Assembly: GCA_027064945.1 (NCBI GenBank)
Contig: JAMOPB010000410.1
Span: 1-8,289 of the forward strand
DNA length: 8,289 nucleotides
Direction: 5' to 3'
Source of the DNA: Candidatus Cloacimonadota bacterium
Lineage (GTDB): Bacteria; Cloacimonadota; Cloacimonadia; Cloacimonadales; TCS61
Part shown: positions 1 to 6,511 of the stretch, piece by piece
Layout: the number at the start of each line of letters is the position of its first letter
How positions within the stretch are numbered: position 1 is the first letter of the stretch
Notes under the pieces: model-generated
Databases searched by the model: none
Seen by the model: only the letters and a program-made list of their open reading frames with translations
What the model was told of the DNA's origin: nothing
Position numbers and translations under genes: made by a program

Positions 1-270
1 CTCCCAATTAACAATATGCACTCGCAAATTAGTTTTTCCCAAATTTCATAAGATCGCATAACCAGCGGTAAATCAGGGATTTTCAGTTAATAGCTTTATT
101 TGAATAAAAATACCAACGGTAGAATTAAAAAAAAATAATTTTTTTTTATTGAAATTGTTTTAATTTTACTTTATTCACTTAGGAAATAGATTTTTTTAAA
201 AAAAAGGTTAAATTTATTTTAGGTTCAAAATGAATTTTTATTTCAGACGAAAGGTATTTTCAATATTCCT
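1..270. other. A/T-rich intergenic region with no supported gene
   Basis: No convincing gene is seen in this stretch, which lies beyond the terminator of the minus-strand operon. It holds long A/T tracts: nine A then TAA then nine T at 127-147, and seven T followed by eight A at 191-205. Such tracts could be bent DNA, or promoter or terminator surroundings for a gene to the left. The first 85 bases or so are less A/T-biased than the rest and contain a minus-strand frame, open from 86 to the left edge, with an ATG at 57-59. That ATG has no Shine-Dalgarno sequence in front of it. I see no tRNA, CRISPR repeat or insertion-sequence end here. Confidence 0.6.
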
Positions 271-272
271 AT

Positions 273-310
273 AAAAAAACAAGGAACAAAACATTACATT
301 TTGTTCCTTG
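273..310 (-). terminator. Rho-independent terminator ending the operon
   Basis: Positions 280-291 and 299-310 form a perfect 12-bp inverted repeat (CAAGGAACAAAA and its complement) around a 7-nt loop. On the minus strand the stem is followed directly by seven T (279 down to 273). It begins 23 nt after the stop codon of the FAD subunit gene. Stem, short loop and U-tract are all in the right order for minus-strand transcription, so this is very probably where the hydroxylase transcript ends. On the plus strand no T-run follows the stem, so it should work in one direction only. Confidence 0.9.
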
Positions 311-333
311 CTATACTATTGCTTATTATTAAA

Positions 334-1173
334 TTAAATTTCAATAATTTCCTTAATTAAATTTAAGCAAACCTGAAAACGATATTCTCTGTCAGATCTA
401 AGATCGCTAATTGGGGTTACTTCCTGCTTAAGGATTTCTTCAAGTTTCTTAAGATCAACTTCTGTTTTCTTTTTATTCAAAAGATATTGTTCAACCAAAG
501 GCAATCTTCTGGCATATTCATTCAGACTACCAGCAGCAAGACAAATTCTCTTTATCTTAGAATTCTCCATTTCCCAAATAGCAGCTAAACTAACTTTAGC
601 AATAGTTAAGGTTTTTCTAGCACCCACTTTTTTGTAGAATGTATTTGCTCCGTTTAGTGCATTCTTATTGATAACTATGGATTTTATTATTTCCCCTTTA
701 GCTAAAAAATTCTTTTTATAACCTGTATAAAAACCATTTAGCATAACTGTTCTTTCACCATTTGCACCTGATAAAATAAGTTTAGCATCAAGAACAAGTA
801 GAAGAGGAATAATATCTGCAGTTGGCGAACCATTAGCTATATTGCCTCCAATTGTTGCTGTAGTCTGCAATAAAGGTGAGGCAAAATTCTGTAAATTCTC
901 TGCCAAGATAGGGAAATATTTTTGCATTAATTCACTTTTTAACAATTGTGTAAAAGTTGTAAGAGAACCAAGTATAATTTCATCTTCTTCTTCAATGATT
1001 CCTTTTAGTTCTGATAATTCATTTATATAAATGATATTATCATCTTTTCCAATCATCTCATGCTTTATTTGCACATTTATATCTGTACCACCAGCTAGAT
1101 AATAGTATTTGCCATCTATTTTATCTGCTATACTATGCAGTTCCTTAAGATTCTTAGGATTGAAAAAATTCAT
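334..1173 (-). CDS. xdhB: Xanthine dehydrogenase family FAD-binding subunit
   Basis: This is the FAD subunit (CoxM/XdhB family, 279 aa) of a three-subunit molybdenum hydroxylase. It passes electrons from the [2Fe-2S] subunit to NAD+ or another acceptor and is expected to be cytoplasmic. FAD-binding motifs are visible: LAGGTDI at residues 26-32 and ATIGGNIANGSPTAD at 106-120. The C-terminal CO-dehydrogenase-flavoprotein domain ends in the typical D-R...YR pattern (residues 257-265). Length is normal for the family. There is no cysteine cluster of the kind that binds the extra [4Fe-4S] in 4-hydroxybenzoyl-CoA reductase. The frame could start 12 codons earlier at 1209, but the ATG at 1171-1173 is preferred: AGGAGG lies 6 nt upstream, homologues begin near the FxxP segment, and the longer form would overlap the preceding gene. 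It follows the FeS gene with a 10-bp gap and is the last gene of the operon. The exact substrate of the complex is inferred, not seen. Confidence 0.93.
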   Translation of the reverse strand: MNFFNPKNLKELHSIADKIDGKYYYLAGGTDINVQIKHEMIGKDDNIIYINELSELKGIIEEEDEIILGSLTTFTQLLKSELMQKYFPILAENLQNFASPLLQTTATIGGNIANGSPTADIIPLLLVLDAKLILSGANGERTVMLNGFYTGYKKNFLAKGEIIKSIVINKNALNGANTFYKKVGARKTLTIAKVSLAAIWEMENSKIKRICLAAGSLNEYARRLPLVEQYLLNKKKTEVDLKKLEEILKQEVTPISDLRSDREYRFQVCLNLIKEIIEI

Positions 1174-1179
1174 ACAAAT

Positions 1180-1186
1180 CCTCCTA
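1180..1186 (-). promoter_or_regulatory. Shine-Dalgarno that sets the FAD-subunit start and overlaps the upstream stop codon
   Basis: The minus strand reads TAGGAGG here. The TAG (1184-1186) is the stop codon of the FeS-subunit gene, and AGGAGG (1180-1185) is a near-perfect ribosome binding site 6 nt before the ATG at 1171-1173. The overlap points to translational coupling of the two small subunits, and it decides against the upstream in-frame ATG codons. Confidence 0.85.
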
Positions 1187-1654
1187 TTCCCCATTTTCTT
1201 TTTCATCACATGCCATCATCACACCTTCAAAGATTTTTTGATATCCTGTACATCTACAAATATTCCCGGAGAGAGCAGTTTTTATTTTATCTAAATTTTT
1301 CTCCCCGTCATTTTGGAGATAGCTATAAGAAGATACTAAAAAACCCGGGAAACAGAAACCACATTGAACAGCATTTGCTTCATCAAAGCATTTTATCAAT
1401 AATTTACCTTCAGGCTCTTCGCTTATGCCTTCAGCAGTAAGAATTTCCTTTCCGTTAGCATGTATCGCATTTGCCGTGCAACTTGTAATTGGTTTATTAT
1501 CTAACAAAACAGTACAAGCCCCACATTCACCTTCGCCACAACCTTCTTTTGATCCCATTAAGTGAAAATCTTCTCGTAAAACATCCAACAATCTTTTCAT
1601 TGGATCAACATCAATAACAACATCTTTTCTATTTAATTTAAATTTTATTTCCAT
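1184..1654 (-). CDS. xdhC: Xanthine dehydrogenase family [2Fe-2S] iron-sulfur subunit
   Basis: This is the small iron-sulfur subunit (CoxS/XdhC family, 156 aa) that relays electrons from the molybdenum site to FAD. All eight cluster cysteines are present. The N-terminal plant-ferredoxin-type cluster uses C39, C44, C47 and C59 (CGEGECGAC then C). The C-terminal helical cluster uses C98 and C101 (QCGFC) and C133 and C135 (CRC). Q97, just before C98, is the residue that in this family contacts the pterin cofactor. The usual CGFCTPG is CGFCFPG here, a mild variation. The start ATG has GGAGG with a 5-nt spacer (1660-1664). The gene lies 17 bp after the 719-aa molybdenum subunit and 10 bp before the FAD subunit, so the three probably form one complex. 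Length is typical. Confidence 0.95.
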   Translation of the reverse strand: MEIKFKLNRKDVVIDVDPMKRLLDVLREDFHLMGSKEGCGEGECGACTVLLDNKPITSCTANAIHANGKEILTAEGISEEPEGKLLIKCFDEANAVQCGFCFPGFLVSSYSYLQNDGEKNLDKIKTALSGNICRCTGYQKIFEGVMMACDEKENGE

Positions 1655-1671
1655 TTTATCCTCCAGTTTTC

Positions 1672-3831
1672 CTAAACATCTGCTTTATTTTTTGCTTGGA
1701 GAGCAGTAAAGATTCTTTCCGGAATCATAGGATATTCATCTATCATTACTCCTGTAGCAAAATGCACAGCATTGCGAATAGCAGGTGCAGGAGAATTCAT
1801 AGGGACTTCACCAAGACCTTTAGCAGTAGGATTATCTGTATGTATAAATTCTACATCTATTTCAGGAATATCTAGTGTTGTTGGCAGTGTATAATCTGTA
1901 AATCCCTTCATTCTACCAAAATTTGGTTTATACATATATTCACTAGTACCATAAGCCAAACCTTGCAATACGCCACCTTCTACTTGGCCAACTGCAATTT
2001 TTTCATTCACGACTTTTCCTATATCAAGAACATTCCAACTCTTAATCAATTCCACTTGATATGTATCTGCATGCCAGTAAATTTCATTTACCGTTGTAAT
2101 CCAAGAATAATCTTTATAAGCAATTCCCACATATTTTTCATCATCAAAAACTACTGAAGAATCAGGAATAAATGTTTCAAAATATTCTTTTGGGAATTGA
2201 TCTTGATGATTTTTTACATATTCCTCTAAATTATCAAAACCGAGTTCGTGTTTAATCTTTCTAGCTGTTTTTGCAAGCAAGTTACCGATAATATAGATAG
2301 TTCTAGAGGCTGCTGTTGGTCCGCTATCCGGTGTTTTATCAGTATTAGGAAGCATAACCCAACATTTTTCTCTTGGATGATCGATTGCTTCATAGAACAT
2401 TTGAGCTAAAGTAGTATGTGCACCTTGCCCCATATCTGTACTTGAAACATAAATTTTCACCATAGCATCTTTATCTATGGTAACACGGATTTTAGGTTTC
2501 ATGTTCTTTTCACCATTACCGGTAAAACCACCGCCATGATAAGCTATTGCAATTCCAATACCTTTTTTATCAGCATGAGTTTCATTCCATTCTTTATATT
2601 CTTCAACCTTCTTAAAATAATCAGATTTTTCTATTACACGATCAAGACAATCTTCCAGATTATTTTCCACTACCGGTTGTGTTGTAGGAAATTCAGCACC
2701 TTTTCTAAAGATATTAACTTTTCTAAACTCATAAGGGTCCATTTCAAGATCTTTAGCGATTCTATCTATATGAGCCTCAATTGCAGCAAATGCCTGAGGT
2801 GCGCCGAAACCTCGAAAAGCTCCATTTACAGGTGTATTGCTACGGAACATCCTTCCTTTAATATAAGTGTCAGGAATATCATATCCGCCGCAAGCATGTA
2901 AAATTCCACGTGACATCACAACTGTGGAGCAAGTTTGATAAGCTCCTGCATCGAGTCGATAATCAATATCAAGTTTTTTAATTCTTTTGGTTTCTTTATC
3001 AGTATATGTAGTAATTTCTATGCGACCAGGATGTCTTTTAGTAGTAATTGCGATATCCTCATTTCTCTCTAAAACAATTTTTACAGGTTTATGAGCTTTA
3101 TAGGAAAGCAAAGCAGCAATTCCGGAAAGCAAGCTGGGAAAATCTTCTTTTCCACCAAAAGCACCACCTAAACCTTCTGTAGATTCCACAACCACATTAT
3201 CAACTGCATTCCCCATCATATTTTCAACACCACTTTTTACATAAAAAGGACATTGAGCAGTTACACGAACAAACATCTCTTTTTTTTCTTGGGAATAAAT
3301 TGCAATTGTGCCTTGAGGTTCCAAATATGCTTGCTCTTGGTGAGGAGTATAATAAACATTATGATGCTTAATCCAATTTGGATCAATGGGAGCGTTAGTT
3401 CGATGGTCAATTATATCTGTTCTACCAAAGTGATTTGTCTCATCATCAAGACATTTTTTGGGGTCTATCACTGCAGGCAGTTCTTCATAATTAACTTTAA
3501 TATTTTTTATAAATTCATTCAAAAGTTTCTTATCGGGATGAGCGATTCCCAAAATCACTTGTCCTTTATGCATTACTTCATCATCAACCATAAAAGGTTG
3601 GTCATTTACAGGTTCAGGAACAATATTCGTTCCCGGAATATCAGAGACAGATACGATTGTAAAATCTTCCAGCTTGAATCCATCCGGAAAGATTATTTCT
3701 TTTATCTTACCATGATGAACATCTGAAAGCAAGAATTGTCCATGAATCATGCCTTCATATTGATAATCATCCAGATAACGCCAAGTCCCATTAAGCTTAG
3801 GGACAGCATCAAATTTCTTAATTGATTTCAT
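1672..3831 (-). CDS. xdhA: Xanthine dehydrogenase family molybdopterin-binding subunit (complete)
   Basis: This is the catalytic molybdopterin subunit (719 aa) of a purine-type hydroxylase. An N-terminal a/b hammerhead domain (about residues 10-125) is followed by the two Mo-cofactor-binding domains. Counting against bovine xanthine oxidase places Q193 at Gln767, F225 and E229 (GGAFGGKED) at Phe798 and Glu802, R308 at Arg880, R340 and F342 (AFRGFG) at Arg912 and Phe914, and E675 (GLGEVP) at the catalytic Glu1261. MGQGAH at 467-472 is a further cofactor motif. The Glu802/Arg880 pair orients purines in xanthine oxidase, so oxidation of xanthine, hypoxanthine or a close analogue is the best guess. 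This is inference from motifs. The ATG follows AAGGAG with an 11-nt spacer, somewhat long. It lies 61 bp after the PLP-enzyme gene with no hairpin between them, and 17 bp before the FeS gene. Length is slightly short for the family but no domain is missing. Translation stops at TAG. Confidence 0.93.
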   Translation of the reverse strand: MKSIKKFDAVPKLNGTWRYLDDYQYEGMIHGQFLLSDVHHGKIKEIIFPDGFKLEDFTIVSVSDIPGTNIVPEPVNDQPFMVDDEVMHKGQVILGIAHPDKKLLNEFIKNIKVNYEELPAVIDPKKCLDDETNHFGRTDIIDHRTNAPIDPNWIKHHNVYYTPHQEQAYLEPQGTIAIYSQEKKEMFVRVTAQCPFYVKSGVENMMGNAVDNVVVESTEGLGGAFGGKEDFPSLLSGIAALLSYKAHKPVKIVLERNEDIAITTKRHPGRIEITTYTDKETKRIKKLDIDYRLDAGAYQTCSTVVMSRGILHACGGYDIPDTYIKGRMFRSNTPVNGAFRGFGAPQAFAAIEAHIDRIAKDLEMDPYEFRKVNIFRKGAEFPTTQPVVENNLEDCLDRVIEKSDYFKKVEEYKEWNETHADKKGIGIAIAYHGGGFTGNGEKNMKPKIRVTIDKDAMVKIYVSSTDMGQGAHTTLAQMFYEAIDHPREKCWVMLPNTDKTPDSGPTAASRTIYIIGNLLAKTARKIKHELGFDNLEEYVKNHQDQFPKEYFETFIPDSSVVFDDEKYVGIAYKDYSWITTVNEIYWHADTYQVELIKSWNVLDIGKVVNEKIAVGQVEGGVLQGLAYGTSEYMYKPNFGRMKGFTDYTLPTTLDIPEIDVEFIHTDNPTAKGLGEVPMNSPAPAIRNAVHFATGVMIDEYPMIPERIFTALQAKNKADV

Positions 3832-3892
3832 GATATTTTTTACTCCTTTTTTCTTCCAGAACAGATTATTTACAAATATTTTTTTCTAGTAA

Positions 3893-5125
3893 TTAATCTT
3901 CTATTCCTTCCAAAGTATTAATCGCTTTTGGAATTTCAATAAGATTTTGGACACTTGCCAAATCTTTCAACCCGCTTCCGGTAAGCAATACAACTACTTT
4001 TTCTCCCGGGTTAAGTTTTTTCTCTTTCTGATATTTCCATAATCCAGCAAAAGCTGCTGCTGCTGCAGGTTCGGAAAACAATCCAAAATTTTCACTAATT
4101 TTCTTAGATGCTGATAAAATTTCTTCATCACTTACAATGCAACCTTCTGCCGAATAAGTTTCCATAAATAATTTTGTCATCCAATAATTTCTAGGAAGAT
4201 CAACAGCAATCGAATCAGCTACAGTATTACTTGGTTTTGAAACAAATTTTTCTTCTTTTAAATTTCTTACAATATTATCACTTTTTTCTGATTGAACAGC
4301 TATAATTACCGGCATTTTAGAGATCAATCCCAACTTTAATAAATCTTCAAAGCCTTTGAATACTCCGGAAATAATACAGCCATCGCCAACCGGTACAAAT
4401 ACTTTATCCGGTGCTGTTTTTTGTAATTGTTGGAATATTTCATAAGAGACTATTTTCTTACCTTCGATAGTAAATGGATTATATGCTGTGTTACGATTAT
4501 ACCAACCGAATTTTTTAGTAGCTTCCATGCTTAAATCAAAAGCATCATCATAAGTACCATCAACAGGAATCAATTTAGCACCATACATACATATTTGTGT
4601 AAGTTTTGCTTTAGGAGCTGCCTTGGGAACAAAGATAATAGCATCTTGCCCTTGCGCTGCACAAATTCCTGCTAAAGATGATCCTGCATTACCTGTTGAT
4701 GCGGCAACAATCTTATTGATCTTATGTTCTTTCGCATAAGCAGAAACCAAACTTGAAGCACGATCCTTAAAAGAATATGTTGGATTTTGTGATTCATCTT
4801 TTAAATACAAACGATATGACAGGTGTTTATTCTCAATTTTATTCACATTATACAAAGGGGTTTTCCCCACTTTTAACATTGAAAAATATTTTGGTGAACT
4901 AATCGGAAGCAAATCGACAAATTCATTTTTTCTTAATTTGTCATAAAGCTTATCTTTCTTATAAGAAGATTTTATATTTTCATAATTATAAATTGTTTTT
5001 AATATACCTTTTGGTGGTTCATCGGGATTACTTGCTTTTTCACATTCAGGGCAAACATATTCAATTTCATCAGGTAAATAAGTTTTCCCACAAGTTGTGC
5101 ATTCGAAATAATATTTTGTATCCAT
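3893..5125 (-). CDS. thrC: Threonine-synthase-like PLP-dependent enzyme with N-terminal zinc ribbon
   Basis: This is a fold-type II PLP enzyme of the threonine synthase group (410 aa). Threonine synthase converts O-phosphohomoserine to threonine and phosphate. An N-terminal zinc ribbon is formed by C9, C12, C25 and C28. The PLP lysine is K120 in YSFKDRAS. The cofactor-phosphate loop is STGNAGSS at 143-150. The C-terminal TGSGLKD at 382-388 is strongly threonine-synthase-like, and SEPAAAA is at 351-357. Two points differ from textbook enzymes: KDRAS where KDRG is usual, and GDGCIISG (247-254) where a Gly/Asn-rich loop is common. No homoserine or aspartate-pathway gene is nearby; the neighbours are a purine permease and hydroxylase subunits on the same strand. 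It may therefore be a catabolic relative, such as a lyase on an amino acid from purine breakdown, or cysteate-synthase-like, rather than a biosynthetic enzyme. Family assignment is firm, substrate is not. The ATG has GAGGA with a short 3-nt spacer. Confidence 0.8.
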   Translation of the reverse strand: MDTKYYFECTTCGKTYLPDEIEYVCPECEKASNPDEPPKGILKTIYNYENIKSSYKKDKLYDKLRKNEFVDLLPISSPKYFSMLKVGKTPLYNVNKIENKHLSYRLYLKDESQNPTYSFKDRASSLVSAYAKEHKINKIVAASTGNAGSSLAGICAAQGQDAIIFVPKAAPKAKLTQICMYGAKLIPVDGTYDDAFDLSMEATKKFGWYNRNTAYNPFTIEGKKIVSYEIFQQLQKTAPDKVFVPVGDGCIISGVFKGFEDLLKLGLISKMPVIIAVQSEKSDNIVRNLKEEKFVSKPSNTVADSIAVDLPRNYWMTKLFMETYSAEGCIVSDEEILSASKKISENFGLFSEPAAAAAFAGLWKYQKEKKLNPGEKVVVLLTGSGLKDLASVQNLIEIPKAINTLEGIED

Positions 5126-5154
5126 AATTCCTCATTTTTTTTAAAAATATTTGT

Positions 5155-5186
5155 GGGTCGGAATCGAATTACTCAAATTCCGACCC
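5155..5186 (-). terminator. Strong intergenic hairpin between permease and PLP-enzyme genes (weak terminator, attenuator or processing site)
   Basis: A perfect 10-bp inverted repeat (GGGTCGGAAT at 5155-5164, ATTCCGACCC at 5177-5186) surrounds a 12-nt loop in the 68-bp gap, starting 7 nt after the permease stop codon. The stem is much richer in G and C than its surroundings. On the minus strand the downstream side reads ACAAATATTTTTA, so the T-run begins several bases after the stem and is interrupted. That is poor for a full terminator, but fits partial termination, a 3'-end stabiliser for the upstream transcript, or an RNA processing point. No T-run follows on the plus strand. The hairpin is certain; its role is inferred. 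Confidence 0.5.
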
Positions 5187-5193
5187 GATAAAA

Positions 5194-6495
5194 TTATACT
5201 AAGAAGATATACTTTAAGATAAAGAGAGCAGCTACAATATAGCCTAATATTGTTACATCTTTATATCTTCCTGTAATCACTTTTAGTATTGCATAAGAAA
5301 CCATACCAAAAACAATACCTTCAGCAATACTATAAGCTAATGGCATCATAATAATTGCTAAGAAAGCAGGGATAGCTTCTGTATAATCATCAAGATCGAT
5401 CTCTTTAATCGGGCTCATCATAAATAATCCCACGATTATAAGAACAGGAGCAGTAGCAGCAGAAGGAACCATAAGCAAGAGTGGAGCAATGAATAAAGAT
5501 AATGCAAACAATGTAGCAGTTGAAAGAGCAGTAAGACCTGTTCTTCCGCCTTCAGCTACACCTGCAGCACTTTCCACATAAGTTGTTACTGTACTGGTTC
5601 CTAAAACAGCACCTGCAGTAGTACCAACTGCATCAGCCAATAATGCTTTATGTACATTAGGAAGGTTACCATCTTTATCCACCATTCCGGCTTTTGTAGA
5701 AACACCAATTAAAGTTCCCACAGTATCAAAAAGATCTACAAAGAGGAATGTGAAAAGAACAATAAGCATATCAAAAGAGAAAATATTACTAAAATCAAAT
5801 TTGAAGAATACCGGGCTTAATGATGGTGGAAGACTAAAAATACTGAAATTTTCAGGAATTTGAGTAACTCCCATTGGAATACCTACTACTGTAGAAAACA
5901 ATATACCGTAAAGCAAAGCACCTTTAACATTTCGTGCCAACAAAAAACCGGTAAAAATAATACCTATAATAGTAAGCAAAGCAGCACTTGATGTTAAATG
6001 CCCAATAGATACAAGTGTAGCAGGATTATCAACAATTACTCCACCGTTTTGCAATCCGATAAAGGCAATAAAAAGACCAATACCAACTGAAACAGCTCGC
6101 TTCAGATTATGCGGAATACTATTTACAATAGCGGCACGTAACTTAAAGAATGTCATCAAAATAAAGATAATACCTTCTAAAAATACTGCAGTAAGAGCAA
6201 ATTGCCATGAATAGCCCATCTGCAAAACTACAGTGTAAGCAAAGAAAGCATTTAATCCCATTCCGGAAGCCAAAGCAAAAGGCATATTTGCATAGAATGC
6301 CATTACTAAAGTTGCAATTACAGCTGATAAAGCTGTAGCTGTAAATACTGCACCGGAATCCATACCGGCATTTGATAGAATAGATGGATTCACGATAAGA
6401 ATATAACCCATTGTCATGAAGGTTGTTATACCTGCGATAATTTCAATTTTGGCTGTTGTGCCATGTTCTTTTAATTTAAACAACTTTTCTAACAT
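5194..6495 (-). CDS. AzgA/PbuG-type purine (hypoxanthine/guanine/adenine) permease
   Basis: This is a cytoplasmic-membrane purine:cation symporter of the AzgA branch of the NCS2/NAT superfamily (433 aa). Relatives are B. subtilis PbuG/PbuO and E. coli GhxP/AdeP. The protein is highly hydrophobic throughout, consistent with the usual 12-14 membrane segments. Family landmarks are the N-terminal EIIAGITTFMTMGYIL (18-33), GMGLNAFFAY (78-87), LFVDLFDTVGT (251-261) and GTSTVTTYVESAAG (299-312), with E308 at the substrate-binding position typical of this group. Length is normal and both ends look intact. The ATG has AGGGAG with a 5-nt spacer, and the gap after the upstream molybdenum-subunit gene is only 16 bp, so the two are surely co-transcribed. 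The context suggests that it brings in the substrate of the hydroxylases. Which purine it prefers cannot be read from the sequence. Confidence 0.92.
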   Translation of the reverse strand: MLEKLFKLKEHGTTAKIEIIAGITTFMTMGYILIVNPSILSNAGMDSGAVFTATALSAVIATLVMAFYANMPFALASGMGLNAFFAYTVVLQMGYSWQFALTAVFLEGIIFILMTFFKLRAAIVNSIPHNLKRAVSVGIGLFIAFIGLQNGGVIVDNPATLVSIGHLTSSAALLTIIGIIFTGFLLARNVKGALLYGILFSTVVGIPMGVTQIPENFSIFSLPPSLSPVFFKFDFSNIFSFDMLIVLFTFLFVDLFDTVGTLIGVSTKAGMVDKDGNLPNVHKALLADAVGTTAGAVLGTSTVTTYVESAAGVAEGGRTGLTALSTATLFALSLFIAPLLLMVPSAATAPVLIIVGLFMMSPIKEIDLDDYTEAIPAFLAIIMMPLAYSIAEGIVFGMVSYAILKVITGRYKDVTILGYIVAALFILKYIFLV

Positions 6496-6511
6496 AATTT
6501 CTCCCTAATAT

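Noticed and set aside
61..121. Imperfect direct repeat ACCAGCGGTA (61-70) and ACCAACGGTA (112-121)
   Set aside because: Nine of ten bases match, but there are only two short copies with no palindrome or positional logic; chance is likely.
230..274. Plus-strand 14-codon frame starting ATG at 230-232
   Set aside because: Very short, with no convincing SD, and it runs into the terminator of the opposite-strand operon.
334..1173. 4-hydroxybenzoyl-CoA-reductase-like FAD subunit carrying an extra [4Fe-4S] cluster
   Set aside because: Only two scattered cysteines (residues 211 and 269) are present, so there is no cluster-binding insert.
842..2157. Plus-strand open frames at 842-1030, 1109-1294, 1135-1440 and 1963-2157
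   Set aside because: They lie antisense inside the FAD, FeS and Mo subunit genes, lack ribosome binding sites and recognisable motifs, and are composition shadows.
2536..3726. Plus-strand open frames at 2536-2901 and 3253-3726
   Set aside because: Antisense to the well-supported 719-aa Mo subunit; the Phe/Ile/Ser/Cys-rich translation is typical of shadow frames.
3832..3892. Possible terminator or promoter in the gap before the complete Mo subunit
   Set aside because: No inverted repeat and no clear -35/-10 pair; only the SD AAGGAG (3843-3848) is supported.
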